NCBI GenBank assembly: GCA_018435125.1
Contig: JAHDNZ010000007.1
Coordinates: forward strand, 1-63,426
DNA from: Bacillota bacterium
GTDB taxonomy: Bacteria > Bacillota > DTU065
Reading direction: 5' to 3'
Length of the DNA: 63,426 nt
The number at the start of each line of letters is the position of its first letter. Position 1 is the first letter of the stretch. Shown one piece after another: positions 7,294 through 16,315 of the stretch. The notes beneath the pieces are model-generated. The model saw only the letters and a list, made by a program, of their open reading frames with translations. It ran no database searches and was not told the DNA's origin. The position numbers and the translations under genes were made by a program.

Positions 7294-9288
7294 TTGTTAA
7301 TTAATATTATGGCAATTACCCTTATGGTTATAGTTAGTATTTTTCCAGCTCAAGCCGAGAATTATGTATCGGCTTCAAAAAGACTTATCCCAAAACCGGT
7401 AGAGGTAGAAAACCTAGATACGGTTTTTGAGCTTTCTCAAGCCAATTGGTATCTCGGCAAGGCTACAGATAGATTCCCACTCGATGAGTATCTGAAGGAA
7501 TTAAAGATAGCTGGAGTAAGCCAAGAAGGTCAAAAAAATGCTTATTTTGGAACAGTTAATGATCTAGGTGAGGTAGAAGCTTGTAAAGAGGCTCTAAAAA
7601 ATGTTCCCGAAGATGAGGAAGGGTATTATTTAGAAGTTACTAATGACAAGCTAGTTGTCATAGGGCGGTCTGACGCCGGTGCATTTTATGGTATTCAGAC
7701 TCTTAGACAGCTAACTGAAGATGATAAGTTAGTTGCAGTGGGAGCTAGAATTATAGATTATCCAGCTCTTCGCTATCGAGCAATTACTGATGATATTTCC
7801 AGAGGACCCTTAACCAAGCTGGAATTTATGAAGCAGATTATAAAAACAATGAGTTCATTTAAGCTAAATATCTATTCGCCCTACATGGAACTCCAGGTTC
7901 TAGAGGGTATAAGGTTGCCGGAGGAGACTATCTCCACTAACGATTATGAGGAATTAATTGCCTTTTCTAAAAAATACCATGTCGATGTAGTCCCATCCTT
8001 ACAGACCTTTGGTCATTGTACCGTCTTTTTAGCTTTACCAGACTATAAGCATTTAGGGAATCTCTCTTCAGGAAGTTCACAGCTAGATCCGACTAATCCA
8101 AAGGTCTATGAATTCCTAGAACAAGAGATCTCCAAATTGGCATCTTTAACTAAGGCCCCCTTTATCAATATTGGTGGGGATGAAACCTGGGAGCTAGCTT
8201 CGGGAAATAGTGGCATTGAGGTTAGTAGAATCGGAGCTTGCAATGTGTATCTTGAACATATTCTTAAGGTGATGGAAATAGTTAAGAAGAATGGTAAAAT
8301 ACCAATGTTTTGGGGAGATATGGTTCTTGCTCATCCGGAATTAATCGCTAAGCTGCCTGAAGATGTCATTGTTTTGAATTGGCATTATGGGGATGCAACC
8401 AGTATGCCGCAAAGACTAGCTCCCTTCCAAGCTGAAGGTAAAAGACAATGGGCAGCACCGGGAATTGATAACTGGCTAAGAATTTTTCCGTTTTACTTAA
8501 GCTCTAATAACAATGTTAACAGCTTTGCTAAAATTGGAACCAAACATGGTATAGAGGGTCTATTTACAACTACTTGGGATGACGATGGAGATACACTTTT
8601 TGGTAATAATTGGTATGGTGTTGTTTTTGCTAGTGAAGCTGCCTGGAAAGGTGGAGGTCCTGGAACTAGCTTTTTTAATAACAGATTTGATTTGGCTGTA
8701 TTTGGTCAAGATTATGATATACAAGATGCCATCATGAAACTGGCGTATACTAACTACTACACTTATCAAGGCTATTTCAAAAACAGCAATCTCTTGTTTT
8801 TTAAGGATCCTTTTGCAGATTTAGAGATATACAATATGGCTTCAAATGGCAGTCAATTGGTTTTAACCGAAGAACAAGTGCTAAAAACCTTGGCTAAGGC
8901 GGATGTTAAGAGAAATCAGCATTTTCTTTCAACTCTTAGTTTTACAGCCTGGAAAGTGGGGACTTTTGGACGCAAGCTATTGGTTACTAAAAAGGTGATT
9001 GATACTGTAACTGAAATCGAAGGAACACCAGAAACTGAAAAACTCTACGAATTAGCACAAGACCTCTATGCTTTAGAAAAAGAGATTCGCGAGCTATACA
9101 ACGAGTTTTCGACTCTTTATCTTAAAGAAAACAAAAGTAGTTTTTTGAATGAATTAAAGCAACGCTATCTATCGTTGCGTTCATGTCTATTTGCTAAAGC
9201 AATGGAACTCGAGAATGCAAGTTACCAAGAATATGTTCAATCACCAGAGATGTTAGGTTTGCCACGATCACCAAAAAAGAAGAAATAA
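7294..9288 (+). CDS. Secreted family 20 glycoside hydrolase (beta-N-acetylhexosaminidase-like)
   Basis: The protein should release terminal beta-linked GlcNAc/GalNAc outside the cell. It has a signal peptide ending near FPAQA, a GH20b-type N-terminal domain (about 30-155) and the catalytic TIM barrel (about 160-460). The family's catalytic pair is visible in GGDE (D296-E297), with the preceding barrel strands (YRAITDD; VVPSLQTFGH) and WGD, WHYGD and TTWDDDG later. The C-terminal 170 residues are helical. I choose the TTG at 7294 because AAAGGAGG is 9 nt upstream; an in-frame TTG at 7285 lies inside that site. It is a single gene with its own terminator. Of the neighbours, only the gal genes also concern sugars. 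Confidence 0.88.
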   Translation: MLINIMAITLMVIVSIFPAQAENYVSASKRLIPKPVEVENLDTVFELSQANWYLGKATDRFPLDEYLKELKIAGVSQEGQKNAYFGTVNDLGEVEACKEALKNVPEDEEGYYLEVTNDKLVVIGRSDAGAFYGIQTLRQLTEDDKLVAVGARIIDYPALRYRAITDDISRGPLTKLEFMKQIIKTMSSFKLNIYSPYMELQVLEGIRLPEETISTNDYEELIAFSKKYHVDVVPSLQTFGHCTVFLALPDYKHLGNLSSGSSQLDPTNPKVYEFLEQEISKLASLTKAPFINIGGDETWELASGNSGIEVSRIGACNVYLEHILKVMEIVKKNGKIPMFWGDMVLAHPELIAKLPEDVIVLNWHYGDATSMPQRLAPFQAEGKRQWAAPGIDNWLRIFPFYLSSNNNVNSFAKIGTKHGIEGLFTTTWDDDGDTLFGNNWYGVVFASEAAWKGGGPGTSFFNNRFDLAVFGQDYDIQDAIMKLAYTNYYTYQGYFKNSNLLFFKDPFADLEIYNMASNGSQLVLTEEQVLKTLAKADVKRNQHFLSTLSFTAWKVGTFGRKLLVTKKVIDTVTEIEGTPETEKLYELAQDLYALEKEIRELYNEFSTLYLKENKSSFLNELKQRYLSLRSCLFAKAMELENASYQEYVQSPEMLGLPRSPKKKK

Positions 9289-9290
9289 CT

Positions 9291-9336
9291 AAAAGCACTG
9301 GTGTTTTCTTTCTGTCGTTAACACCAGTGCTTTTTT
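9291..9336 (+). terminator. Intrinsic terminator after the GH20 gene
   Basis: A 15-bp stem (AAAAGCACTGGTGTT / AACACCAGTGCTTTT) is followed by Ts directly after the stop codon. Confidence 0.9.
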
Positions 9337-9412
9337 GGAATAGGTTTAGACAAAATAACCTAAAAACCAAGTCAAATTACAAAAGGACAGATTATGCTTT
9401 CGGTAATATAAA

Positions 9413-10228
9413 TTAAGATGCCTTGGGTAGATGGGGGGATGGTTGATTGGGGTTAAAGGAATCAAATGTCGACAAATAGTTAAAAATTAATTTAGCTGTG
9501 TCAATGCCTTGGTCCAGAAGTCCCTGGTTACCAAAGAGGACATTAAATTCCCAGATATAGGGGAAATTGTCCACAACCCCTACATCAAAACCAGCATGGT
9601 CGATACCTAGTTTATTGGCAAGCTCTACTACTTTTAATACAACATCTGTTGGGATATGATCATAGGAAATTGTACCTCCCTGAGCTATGTTATGAAGCAG
9701 GTTATGGGGATTGATGCGCCAATAGGCGCTGATTGCTTCTTTCCCTATAATTACCACCCGCAGATCCCTGTCTAGGGGTAGATATTCTTGTAAATAAAGT
9801 ATCTCTTTACCGGCAAGATAGTCCCGAAACTGTGAAATATCTTCAAGTAAAACTACACCTCGACCACAGGAAGAGCGTATTTCCTTGGCCACAAGAGGTA
9901 AACCTAAGAGTTCTTTGGCTTCGTACCATACCTCCTCTTTGGCCCTACGGATAAGAGTCTGGGGGAAATTATGCGGCATGATACTTTGAATGGCCCGAGT
10001 CATTTCAATTTTATCATGCCCGAGGTGGTAGGAACTAAGACTCGGAAAGATGCGCTTTTTCAGAGCATAGTACAGGGTATTTACTTGCCAGTATTCAGGA
10101 AAGAGAACCCACTCAGCTTGGTTGATCTCATCTTGGTAGGCAAAAAACTGTTCGGGTTTAATATATTTAACATTAGGAATCCCAATTAAGCGGTAAGGAT
10201 CAAAACTTATTAAACGCAAATAACTCAC
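9413..10228 (-). CDS. ATP-grasp ligase (RimK-like)
   Basis: At 271 aa this is a single-domain ATP-grasp protein. Readable features are the Lys-containing ATP-binding strand (LPLVAKEIRSSCGRGV), the hinge-region YLQEYLP, the RDLRVVIIG strand and the metal-binding end (HAGFDVGVVDNFPYIWEFN). Such enzymes join a carboxylate to an amine or thiol via an acyl-phosphate. The N-terminal 95 residues form the usual pre-ATP-grasp fold; the substrate cannot be told. It is monocistronic and divergent from the adenine deaminase gene, with a 151-bp shared control region. No peptide-substrate gene is adjacent, so a ribosomal-peptide modification role is not supported. Confidence 0.8.
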   Translation of the reverse strand: MSYLRLISFDPYRLIGIPNVKYIKPEQFFAYQDEINQAEWVLFPEYWQVNTLYYALKKRIFPSLSSYHLGHDKIEMTRAIQSIMPHNFPQTLIRRAKEEVWYEAKELLGLPLVAKEIRSSCGRGVVLLEDISQFRDYLAGKEILYLQEYLPLDRDLRVVIIGKEAISAYWRINPHNLLHNIAQGGTISYDHIPTDVVLKVVELANKLGIDHAGFDVGVVDNFPYIWEFNVLFGNQGLLDQGIDTAKLIFNYLSTFDSFNPNQPSPHLPKAS

Positions 10229-10318
10229 CTCGTAAAAAACGTAGCATTTTATATCCCGACAGTCAAAATCTGCAAGAACTAATCTGAGTTGACAAAAATT
10301 AGGTTTAGGTATTATTTT

Positions 10319-10346
10319 GCAGGATAGAAGGGCGATACAAAGAATT
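10319..10346 (+). promoter_or_regulatory. Candidate SigH-type promoter upstream of the adenine deaminase gene
   Basis: GCAGGATAG, 14 nt, then GAATTC has the same spacing as the motif at 1666-1694, with six matching bases in the spacer and -10 flank. A possible SigA promoter (TTGACA at 10289-10294, TATTAT at 10310-10315, only 15-nt spacer) lies just upstream, so the gene may have tandem promoters. Confidence 0.4.
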
Positions 10347-10379
10347 CCCTTGAATAGCGCTTAAAGAGGAGGTTTTTAA

Positions 10380-12164
10380 ATGCACCAAATAAAACCACTT
10401 TATGAAATGACCCAGGAGCTTTCTCTAGTAGCTATGGGTTTAGAAAAAGCTGATCTTGTTATAAAAGGCGGCAAACTTATTAATGTAAATACACATGAAA
10501 TTATCCCCGATATGGATGTAGCTATAGTTGGAGGAAGGATAGCCCTAGTCGGTGATGCTACACATACAATCGGTGAAAATACCGAGGTTATAGATGCTTC
10601 TGGTTACTATCTTTCACCAGGCTTTATGGATGGACATATTCATGTAGAAAGCAGTATGCTGACAGTGTCTCAGTATAGTAAAACTGTAGTGCCACGAGGC
10701 ACTACGGCTATCTTTATGGACCCGCACGAAATCGCCAATGTTTTAGGCATAGAGGGAGTACAACTGATGATTGCCGAAGGCAAAAAGGTACCCTTAAGAG
10801 TCTATGTGGCTATGCCTTCTTGCGTCCCATCTGCCCCAGGGTTTGAAGATGCTGGTGCTAAGATAACTCCTTTGGATATTAAAGAAGCTATGACTTGGAA
10901 AGAGGTAGCAGGCTTAGGAGAGATGATGAACTTCCCGGGAGTTGTTTATGGCGATAAAGAGGTTCATGACGAGATTAAGTATACTTTACAGGCGGGAAAG
11001 TGTGTCACCGGCCATTTCTCTTTACCAGAAACAGGTAAAATGCTTAATGCTTATATCGCCTCTGGATGTCGTTCTTGTCATGAATCGGTTAGGAAAGAGG
11101 ATGCCTTAGCTAAGATGCGTCTTGGCATGTATGCCAAGCTTAGAGAAGGTTCAGCCTGGCATGATCTTAAAGAAGTAGTTAAGGCTATTACTGAAAATCA
11201 GGTCTCAGCTAGATTTGCCATTTTAATCAGTGACGATACTCATCCCGATACCTTAATAAACAATGGCCATCTGGATTATATCGTCAAAAGAGCCATCGAA
11301 GAGGGTGTTAATCCTATTACAGCTATTGAGATGGTTACTATCAATGTGGCTGAATGTTTCTATATGGGTATGGACTTTGGTTCCATTTCTCCAGGCAAGA
11401 TCGCTGATATTAATTTAATAAGTGACTTAACCAAGGTCCGGGTAGAGCAAGTCTTTATCGGTGGTAAACTAGTTGCTAAAGATGGTCAGATGAGGGTTGA
11501 TACGCCACAAATTACCTATCCTGATTGGTCTAAAAATACCGTAAAAGTAGGTAAGACTCTTTCCACTGATGATTTTAGCATAAAATCTTCAGGAGAAAAA
11601 AGGCAGATCAGGGTTATAGAGATTGAGGAAGCCAAGGTTGGAACAAAACACCTGATCAAAGAAGTCCCTGTGAAAAATGGCTTTATAGAAGCTTGTCCTA
11701 AGAAGGATCTGGCCAAAGTTGCCATCTTTGAAAGGCATAAGAAAACCCTTACCAAAGGCTTGGCTTTAGTAAGTGGGTTTGGTATTAAAAAAGGTGCCGT
11801 AGGCTCAACAGTGGCGCACGATAGTCACAATCTGCTTTTAGTCGGTGTTAATGATCAAGACCTGGCTTTGGCAGGGAATGAGCTTATTAAAGCCGGCGGC
11901 GGAATGATTGTAGTGGCTGAAGGTAAAATACTAGCTCTTTTAAGTCTACCGATTGCAGGGTTATTAACTGACAGTCCGGTAGAAGAAGTTGAGTCCAAGG
12001 TCTTAGCTTTAGATAAAGCCTGGAAAGAAATAGGTTGTAAGCTTATTTCACCGTTTATGACTATGGCCTTACTGGGACTGCCGGTTTTGCCTGAGCTTAG
12101 GATTACTAACCGGGGACTAGTAGATACCGTTAATTTTAAGTTTGTCGATCTCTTTGTTGATTAA
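10380..12164 (+). CDS. ade: Adenine deaminase
   Basis: This enzyme hydrolyses adenine to hypoxanthine and ammonia in purine salvage. The 594-aa length and the amidohydrolase layout fit the Ade family. The metal-binding HIH lies in GFMDGHIHVESSML, followed by DPHEIANVLG, GHFSLPETG, CRSCHES and ISDDTHPDTL; the C-terminal Ade-specific domain contains VAHDSHNLLLVG. The ATG follows AGAGGAGG. The galT start lies only 21 nt after the stop, so ade and the gal genes probably share a transcript even though their pathways differ. A tandem SigA/SigH-like promoter region lies upstream. Confidence 0.95.
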   Translation: MHQIKPLYEMTQELSLVAMGLEKADLVIKGGKLINVNTHEIIPDMDVAIVGGRIALVGDATHTIGENTEVIDASGYYLSPGFMDGHIHVESSMLTVSQYSKTVVPRGTTAIFMDPHEIANVLGIEGVQLMIAEGKKVPLRVYVAMPSCVPSAPGFEDAGAKITPLDIKEAMTWKEVAGLGEMMNFPGVVYGDKEVHDEIKYTLQAGKCVTGHFSLPETGKMLNAYIASGCRSCHESVRKEDALAKMRLGMYAKLREGSAWHDLKEVVKAITENQVSARFAILISDDTHPDTLINNGHLDYIVKRAIEEGVNPITAIEMVTINVAECFYMGMDFGSISPGKIADINLISDLTKVRVEQVFIGGKLVAKDGQMRVDTPQITYPDWSKNTVKVGKTLSTDDFSIKSSGEKRQIRVIEIEEAKVGTKHLIKEVPVKNGFIEACPKKDLAKVAIFERHKKTLTKGLALVSGFGIKKGAVGSTVAHDSHNLLLVGVNDQDLALAGNELIKAGGGMIVVAEGKILALLSLPIAGLLTDSPVEEVESKVLALDKAWKEIGCKLISPFMTMALLGLPVLPELRITNRGLVDTVNFKFVDLFVD

Positions 12165-12185
12165 ATCTAACTGGAGGTATTTAAA

Positions 12186-13166
12186 TTGGCTGAACTCAGG
12201 TACAATCCTTTACTTGATGATTGGATTATGGTGGCTGCTTCAAGACAAAAAAGGCCGGATATGCCCAAAGACTATTGTCCTTTTTGTCCTGGATCGGGTA
12301 AAGTTCCCAAAGATTATGATGTATATCTATATCATAACGATTTTCCTGTTCTAAGCGAAGCCCCACCCCTTCCGGATCAAGTTTTTGGAGGGCCCTATAA
12401 AGTTAAAGAATCTAAAGGTAAATGTGAAGTAGTTCTTTATTCTCCGGATCATTTAGCAACTATTCCCGATCTTCCGCTAGAGCATATTGAAAAACTAATC
12501 TCGCTTTGGACTGAGACTTACCAAAAGCTGGCAGCAAAAAAAGAACACCACTATGTCATGATCTTTGAAAACCGTGGTGCTGAAGTTGGAGTTACTATGC
12601 CCCATCCCCATGGACAGATATATGCCTATCCATTTATACCTCTTAAAGTCCGTACGGAAATACAAAACGCTAAAAAACATTTAAAAAAGACAGGACGCAA
12701 TCTTTTTTTTGATATCATAAACGAAGAGAAACGTTTTGGGGAAAGAGTAGTTTGGGAAAACAAGGATTTTATAGCTTTCATTCCTTTTTTTACCGACTAT
12801 CCTTTTGGTACTTTTGTGTTTCCTAAAAGACAGGTGCTTTCTTTACCGGAGTTAAAAGCAAACGAAAAGCAATCACTTGCCCTTTGCCTTAAAGAGCTAA
12901 TTGGCGGTATGGATAACATCTATGAGAGGCTATTTCCTTATATGATGGTTATGCATCCTGCGCCATGTCACAGTAAAGATGCTTTAGATTACTACTGGTT
13001 TCATATAGAATTCTACCCACCGCTTAGAGGAAAAAACAGCATTAAATACAATGCTTCGTCGGAGACAGGCGGCTGGGCAGCTGCCAACCCGACCAAAGTT
13101 GAAACTAATGCAGTGATCTTAAAAGACGCGATTAGCCTCTTTAGAGAGAGGGGGGATCTAAAGTGA
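12186..13166 (+). CDS. galT: Galactose-1-phosphate uridylyltransferase
   Basis: The second Leloir enzyme, exchanging galactose-1-phosphate with UDP-glucose. It is a HIT-superfamily protein of 326 aa; the active-site HPHGQ is readable in MPHPHGQIYAYPF, and the zinc-site pair CPFC lies near residue 35 (YCPFCPGSG). The TTG start at 12186 is preceded by GGAGG 8 nt away. It overlaps galK by 4 nt, indicating translational coupling. The family also contains ADP-glucose phosphorylases, but the galK and galE neighbours support galT. Confidence 0.93.
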   Translation: MAELRYNPLLDDWIMVAASRQKRPDMPKDYCPFCPGSGKVPKDYDVYLYHNDFPVLSEAPPLPDQVFGGPYKVKESKGKCEVVLYSPDHLATIPDLPLEHIEKLISLWTETYQKLAAKKEHHYVMIFENRGAEVGVTMPHPHGQIYAYPFIPLKVRTEIQNAKKHLKKTGRNLFFDIINEEKRFGERVVWENKDFIAFIPFFTDYPFGTFVFPKRQVLSLPELKANEKQSLALCLKELIGGMDNIYERLFPYMMVMHPAPCHSKDALDYYWFHIEFYPPLRGKNSIKYNASSETGGWAAANPTKVETNAVILKDAISLFRERGDLK

Positions 13167-14326
13167 AAAAAGCCGCAGATTTAGTTAGCGATTTCAAACT
13201 GTTATATCCAAAGGCCGAAAAACCACGGGCTTTTTTTGCTCCCGGACGTGTTAATCTAATTGGTGAACATACAGATTATACAGGTGGTTTTGTAATGCCT
13301 TTTGCTCTTGATTTAGGAATTACAATGCTTATCAGTCCCAGAGATGATGGTCTATACTATTTAAAAAGTTTAGATTATGATAATCAGGTGGTTTTTGATA
13401 ACAATTTAGTCTTTAATCCTGATGATAGCTGGGGTAACTACCCCAAAGGTATTGTTTTAGAGTTGCAAAAAAAAGGTTTAAGTCTTAATGGCGCTAACAT
13501 TTTGTATGCTACCGATCTACCTACAGGTGCCGGGTTATCCTCATCAGCAGCCATTGGAATGGTAACAGCTTTTGCCTTGGCAACACTAAATAATCTACCA
13601 CTTGATCTCAAAGAGCTGGCCTTTTTATGTCAGCGTATGGAAAACGACTTTATTGGTGTTAAAAGTGGTATTATGGATCAATTTGCCGTAGGGCTGTCTA
13701 AAAGAGCACAGGTTCTCTTTTTGGATTGTCAAAACATAACTTATGAACATGTCCCTTTGCTCTTAAATGATATGCGTGTATTAATTACGAACTCAGGCAA
13801 AAAAAGAGGTCTGAAAGAATCGCGTTACAATGAAAGAAGATATGAATGTGAAGAAGCTTTAGATATATTAAAGACACTAAAACCAGATATAAACAGTTAT
13901 AGAGATCTTAATATCACCGATCTACCTCTAATAAACAGTAATCTACAATATCCATTTAGGGAAAGAGCTAAGCATATTATTACCGAAAACAATCGTGTTA
14001 TAGAAGCAAAAAAGGCCTTAAAAGCCGGGGATCTTACTTGCTTGGGACAGTTAATGCTGGCATCACATCGTTCATTGTCTGTTGATTATGAAGTAACAGG
14101 AAATGAACTAGATGAGCTGTTTATGGCTCAGTTAAATGCTGGTTGCTTTGCGACACGCATGACCGGTGCCGGCTTTGGTGGTTGTACTATAAGTTTGGTT
14201 AACCAAGCTGAAATCAAGGCATTTTGCGAATCAGTACAAACAACATACATGGAAAAAACAGACCTGATACCAGAATTTTATATTACCGCAAGCGGGGATG
14301 GGGTATCAGAGATAAATTTAGACTAA
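13163..14326 (+). CDS. galK: Galactokinase
   Basis: GHMP kinase of 387 aa that phosphorylates galactose at C1. The galactokinase signature GRVNLIGEHTDYTGGFV is near residue 28, the ATP loop LPTGAGLSSSAA near 115, and the third GHMP motif GAGFGGCT near 335. The GTG start overlaps the galT stop, and GAGAGAGGGG precedes it. GalE follows after 31 nt. Confidence 0.95.
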   Translation: MKKAADLVSDFKLLYPKAEKPRAFFAPGRVNLIGEHTDYTGGFVMPFALDLGITMLISPRDDGLYYLKSLDYDNQVVFDNNLVFNPDDSWGNYPKGIVLELQKKGLSLNGANILYATDLPTGAGLSSSAAIGMVTAFALATLNNLPLDLKELAFLCQRMENDFIGVKSGIMDQFAVGLSKRAQVLFLDCQNITYEHVPLLLNDMRVLITNSGKKRGLKESRYNERRYECEEALDILKTLKPDINSYRDLNITDLPLINSNLQYPFRERAKHIITENNRVIEAKKALKAGDLTCLGQLMLASHRSLSVDYEVTGNELDELFMAQLNAGCFATRMTGAGFGGCTISLVNQAEIKAFCESVQTTYMEKTDLIPEFYITASGDGVSEINLD

Positions 14327-14357
14327 AAAGCCAAATTAAACTTAAGGAGGCTTTATA

Positions 14358-15341
14358 ATGGCAATCTTAGTTACGGGTGGAGCTGGGTATATTGGTAGTC
14401 ACACGGTAAAGTTTTTACGCAGTCAAAATGAAGAAGTTGTGGTTTTAGATAACCTTTCTAAAGGGCATAAAGAGGCTGTAGGGGATGCTCACTTTTATGA
14501 AGGTGATATCCGGGATAAAGATTTAATCGCTGAGATCTGCAGAAAGCATGATATTGAAGGAGTAGTACATTTTGCTGCCTATTCGCTGGTTGGCGAAAGT
14601 ATGAAAGAACCATTTGCATACTACACAAATAACGTGGCCGGCACCTTAGAATTGCTTAAAGCCTTAGTAGCAAATAAAGTTAAAAATCTGGTGTTTTCAT
14701 CAACCGCCGCAGTCTACGGTGAGCCAGATAGGATTCCTATTGAAGAGACTGATAAAACCATACCAACTAATCCTTATGGGGAAACGAAATTGGCGATTGA
14801 AAAGATGCTCAAATGGTCTTTTAAAGCTTATGGGTTGAATTCAATTTGCTTGCGATATTTTAACGCTGCAGGGGCTGATCCTGAAGGTCAGTTAGGTGAA
14901 GATCACCATCCCGAGACTCACTTAATACCGCTTATTCTAAGTGTGGCCTTAGGGCAAAGAGATACAATAACTGTTTATGGCGACGACTATGATACTTCGG
15001 ATGGTACCTGTGTTAGAGACTATATCCATGTCTTGGATTTAGCTAGTGCCCATTATCAAGCCTTAAAGAAATTACAGACAACAAAGGGAGCTTTGGCTTA
15101 TAATCTTGGAAACGGAGCAGGCTTTTCTGTGATGGAAGTAATTAAAACTGCAAGGCTAATAACTGGTAAGGATATCCCTGTTGTTAAAGGAAGTAGACGC
15201 TTGGGAGATCCGGCTGTTTTAGTAGCCTCACCAAAAAAGGCAGAAGCGGAACTTAAATGGCAGAGACAATTTAGTTCTCTGGAAAACATTGTTAAAGACG
15301 CTTGGCAATGGCATAAAAGCCATCCTCAGGGCTATAGATAA
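14358..15341 (+). CDS. galE: UDP-glucose 4-epimerase
   Basis: An extended short-chain dehydrogenase of 327 aa that interconverts UDP-galactose and UDP-glucose. The NAD-binding VTGGAGYIGSH is at the N-terminus, SSTAAVYG and the catalytic YGETK lie near residues 115-150, and CLRYFNAAGA and LGNGAGFSV are typical of GalE. AAGGAGG precedes the ATG. It closes the ade-galTKE cluster, and a terminator follows immediately. It may also supply UDP-galactose or UDP-GalNAc for envelope glycans. Confidence 0.95.
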   Translation: MAILVTGGAGYIGSHTVKFLRSQNEEVVVLDNLSKGHKEAVGDAHFYEGDIRDKDLIAEICRKHDIEGVVHFAAYSLVGESMKEPFAYYTNNVAGTLELLKALVANKVKNLVFSSTAAVYGEPDRIPIEETDKTIPTNPYGETKLAIEKMLKWSFKAYGLNSICLRYFNAAGADPEGQLGEDHHPETHLIPLILSVALGQRDTITVYGDDYDTSDGTCVRDYIHVLDLASAHYQALKKLQTTKGALAYNLGNGAGFSVMEVIKTARLITGKDIPVVKGSRRLGDPAVLVASPKKAEAELKWQRQFSSLENIVKDAWQWHKSHPQGYR

Positions 15342-15347
15342 AGGTTA

Positions 15348-15391
15348 CCTCCTAAGCATAAGCAGCATATTCTGCTTAGGAGGTTTTTTTT
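15348..15391 (+). terminator. gal-operon terminator whose 3' arm is the next gene's ribosome-binding site
   Basis: An 11-bp perfect stem (CCTCCTAAGCA / TGCTTAGGAGG) is followed by eight Ts and then directly by ATG. The GGAGG of the 3' arm is the only ribosome-binding site for the gene at 15392, so the hairpin both terminates and masks initiation. A shorter competing hairpin (AAGCAG at 15360-15365 with CTGCTT at 15372-15377) would leave AGGAGG free. Confidence 0.85.
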
Positions 15392-16192
15392 ATGCACATT
15401 TATGTCAATAACTACCTGATTGCGGGAAATCAGCCGGAGATGCTAAAAGAGCTTATTGTGGAAATAGGAAAGAAAGCAGGCATTAGAGTAATAGTACATC
15501 CCAACTATGTATCGTTTGCACCGCCGGTAGATAATTTCCTAGTTGTGTTAAGTATCAGCAAGAACTTAAAAGCTTTGGAGCAATCTTTGAAAGAGAGGTT
15601 ATCAATTTCGGGGTTTATAACTGATCCGGTTAATAAAGAAAGACAGACTTATTTAAGAAAGCTAAAGAAGATTCAGCTTACAGTTCGTGAAGGTAAACCC
15701 GGAATATATTGGCGAGGTTTTATTACCCAAAAAAGCCAAGCCTTACTGCTGCAAGAAACTCTTGACTTGAAAGAAATAAAGTTTAAGGTAGCAAAGTTAC
15801 GAGGTGACCTTAAAAAGCAGATTATTTTACAGGGAGATAAAGACACTTTAGTCAAAGCTGAAGATGGAATTCTAGAATGGATTTTCTTACAAGCAAAAAT
15901 CGATACTATACCAACTTGGGTCAAAAATGTTTACACTTATCCGGATCATAAACTACCGGACCCTTTTAATGTATTAGCTCCAAACCTGCCAGCTACCGAG
16001 CAAACTAATCCCAAAGGACTCGACAAAGAACTTGAGGACTTACCCCTTGGAGATAATATCACTCAGTTTTTACAAAGTGATGATCCTAGAGCTGAAAAAT
16101 TACAAGAAACCATTAAGAAATTTTATGAAACCCAAAAAAAACCAAGTGTTCCATCTAACTTAACGTGTAATTTACCACCAAACAAACCATAA
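15392..16192 (+). CDS. Unknown cytosolic protein (266 aa)
   Basis: No family recognised. There is no signal peptide or membrane helix. Residues 1-90 and 95-175 look like two alpha/beta units of similar size (ILVVLSISKNLKALEQSLKERL-type helices alternating with short strands), followed by a Pro-rich linker and a polar tail ending PPNKP. Its ribosome-binding site is inside the gal terminator hairpin, so expression depends either on read-through with translation or on processing. A bidirectional terminator follows, convergent with the coat-like gene. Confidence 0.65.
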   Translation: MHIYVNNYLIAGNQPEMLKELIVEIGKKAGIRVIVHPNYVSFAPPVDNFLVVLSISKNLKALEQSLKERLSISGFITDPVNKERQTYLRKLKKIQLTVREGKPGIYWRGFITQKSQALLLQETLDLKEIKFKVAKLRGDLKKQIILQGDKDTLVKAEDGILEWIFLQAKIDTIPTWVKNVYTYPDHKLPDPFNVLAPNLPATEQTNPKGLDKELEDLPLGDNITQFLQSDDPRAEKLQETIKKFYETQKKPSVPSNLTCNLPPNKP

Positions 16193-16271
16193 AATAGATA
16201 GAAGAAAAACATAGGTCTTAGGTTGGCTAGGTTGGTAAGACTGCAAAAGTCTTGTCGGGAAGATAAAAAAG

Positions 16272-16307
16272 AAGGTACATTGCCTTTATGCAATGCACCT
16301 TTTTTTA
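16272..16307. terminator. Bidirectional terminator
   Basis: AAGGT-A-CATTGC pairs with GCAATG-C-ACCTT (one mismatch), with Ts on the plus side and As on the other. It lies between converging genes at 16192 (+) and 16316 (-). Confidence 0.85.
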
Positions 16308-16315
16308 AGACCATT

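Noticed and set aside
10229-10379. Purine riboswitch upstream of the adenine deaminase gene
   Set aside because: The 151-bp leader lacks the conserved purine-aptamer core and three-way-junction stems; only promoter-like elements were found.
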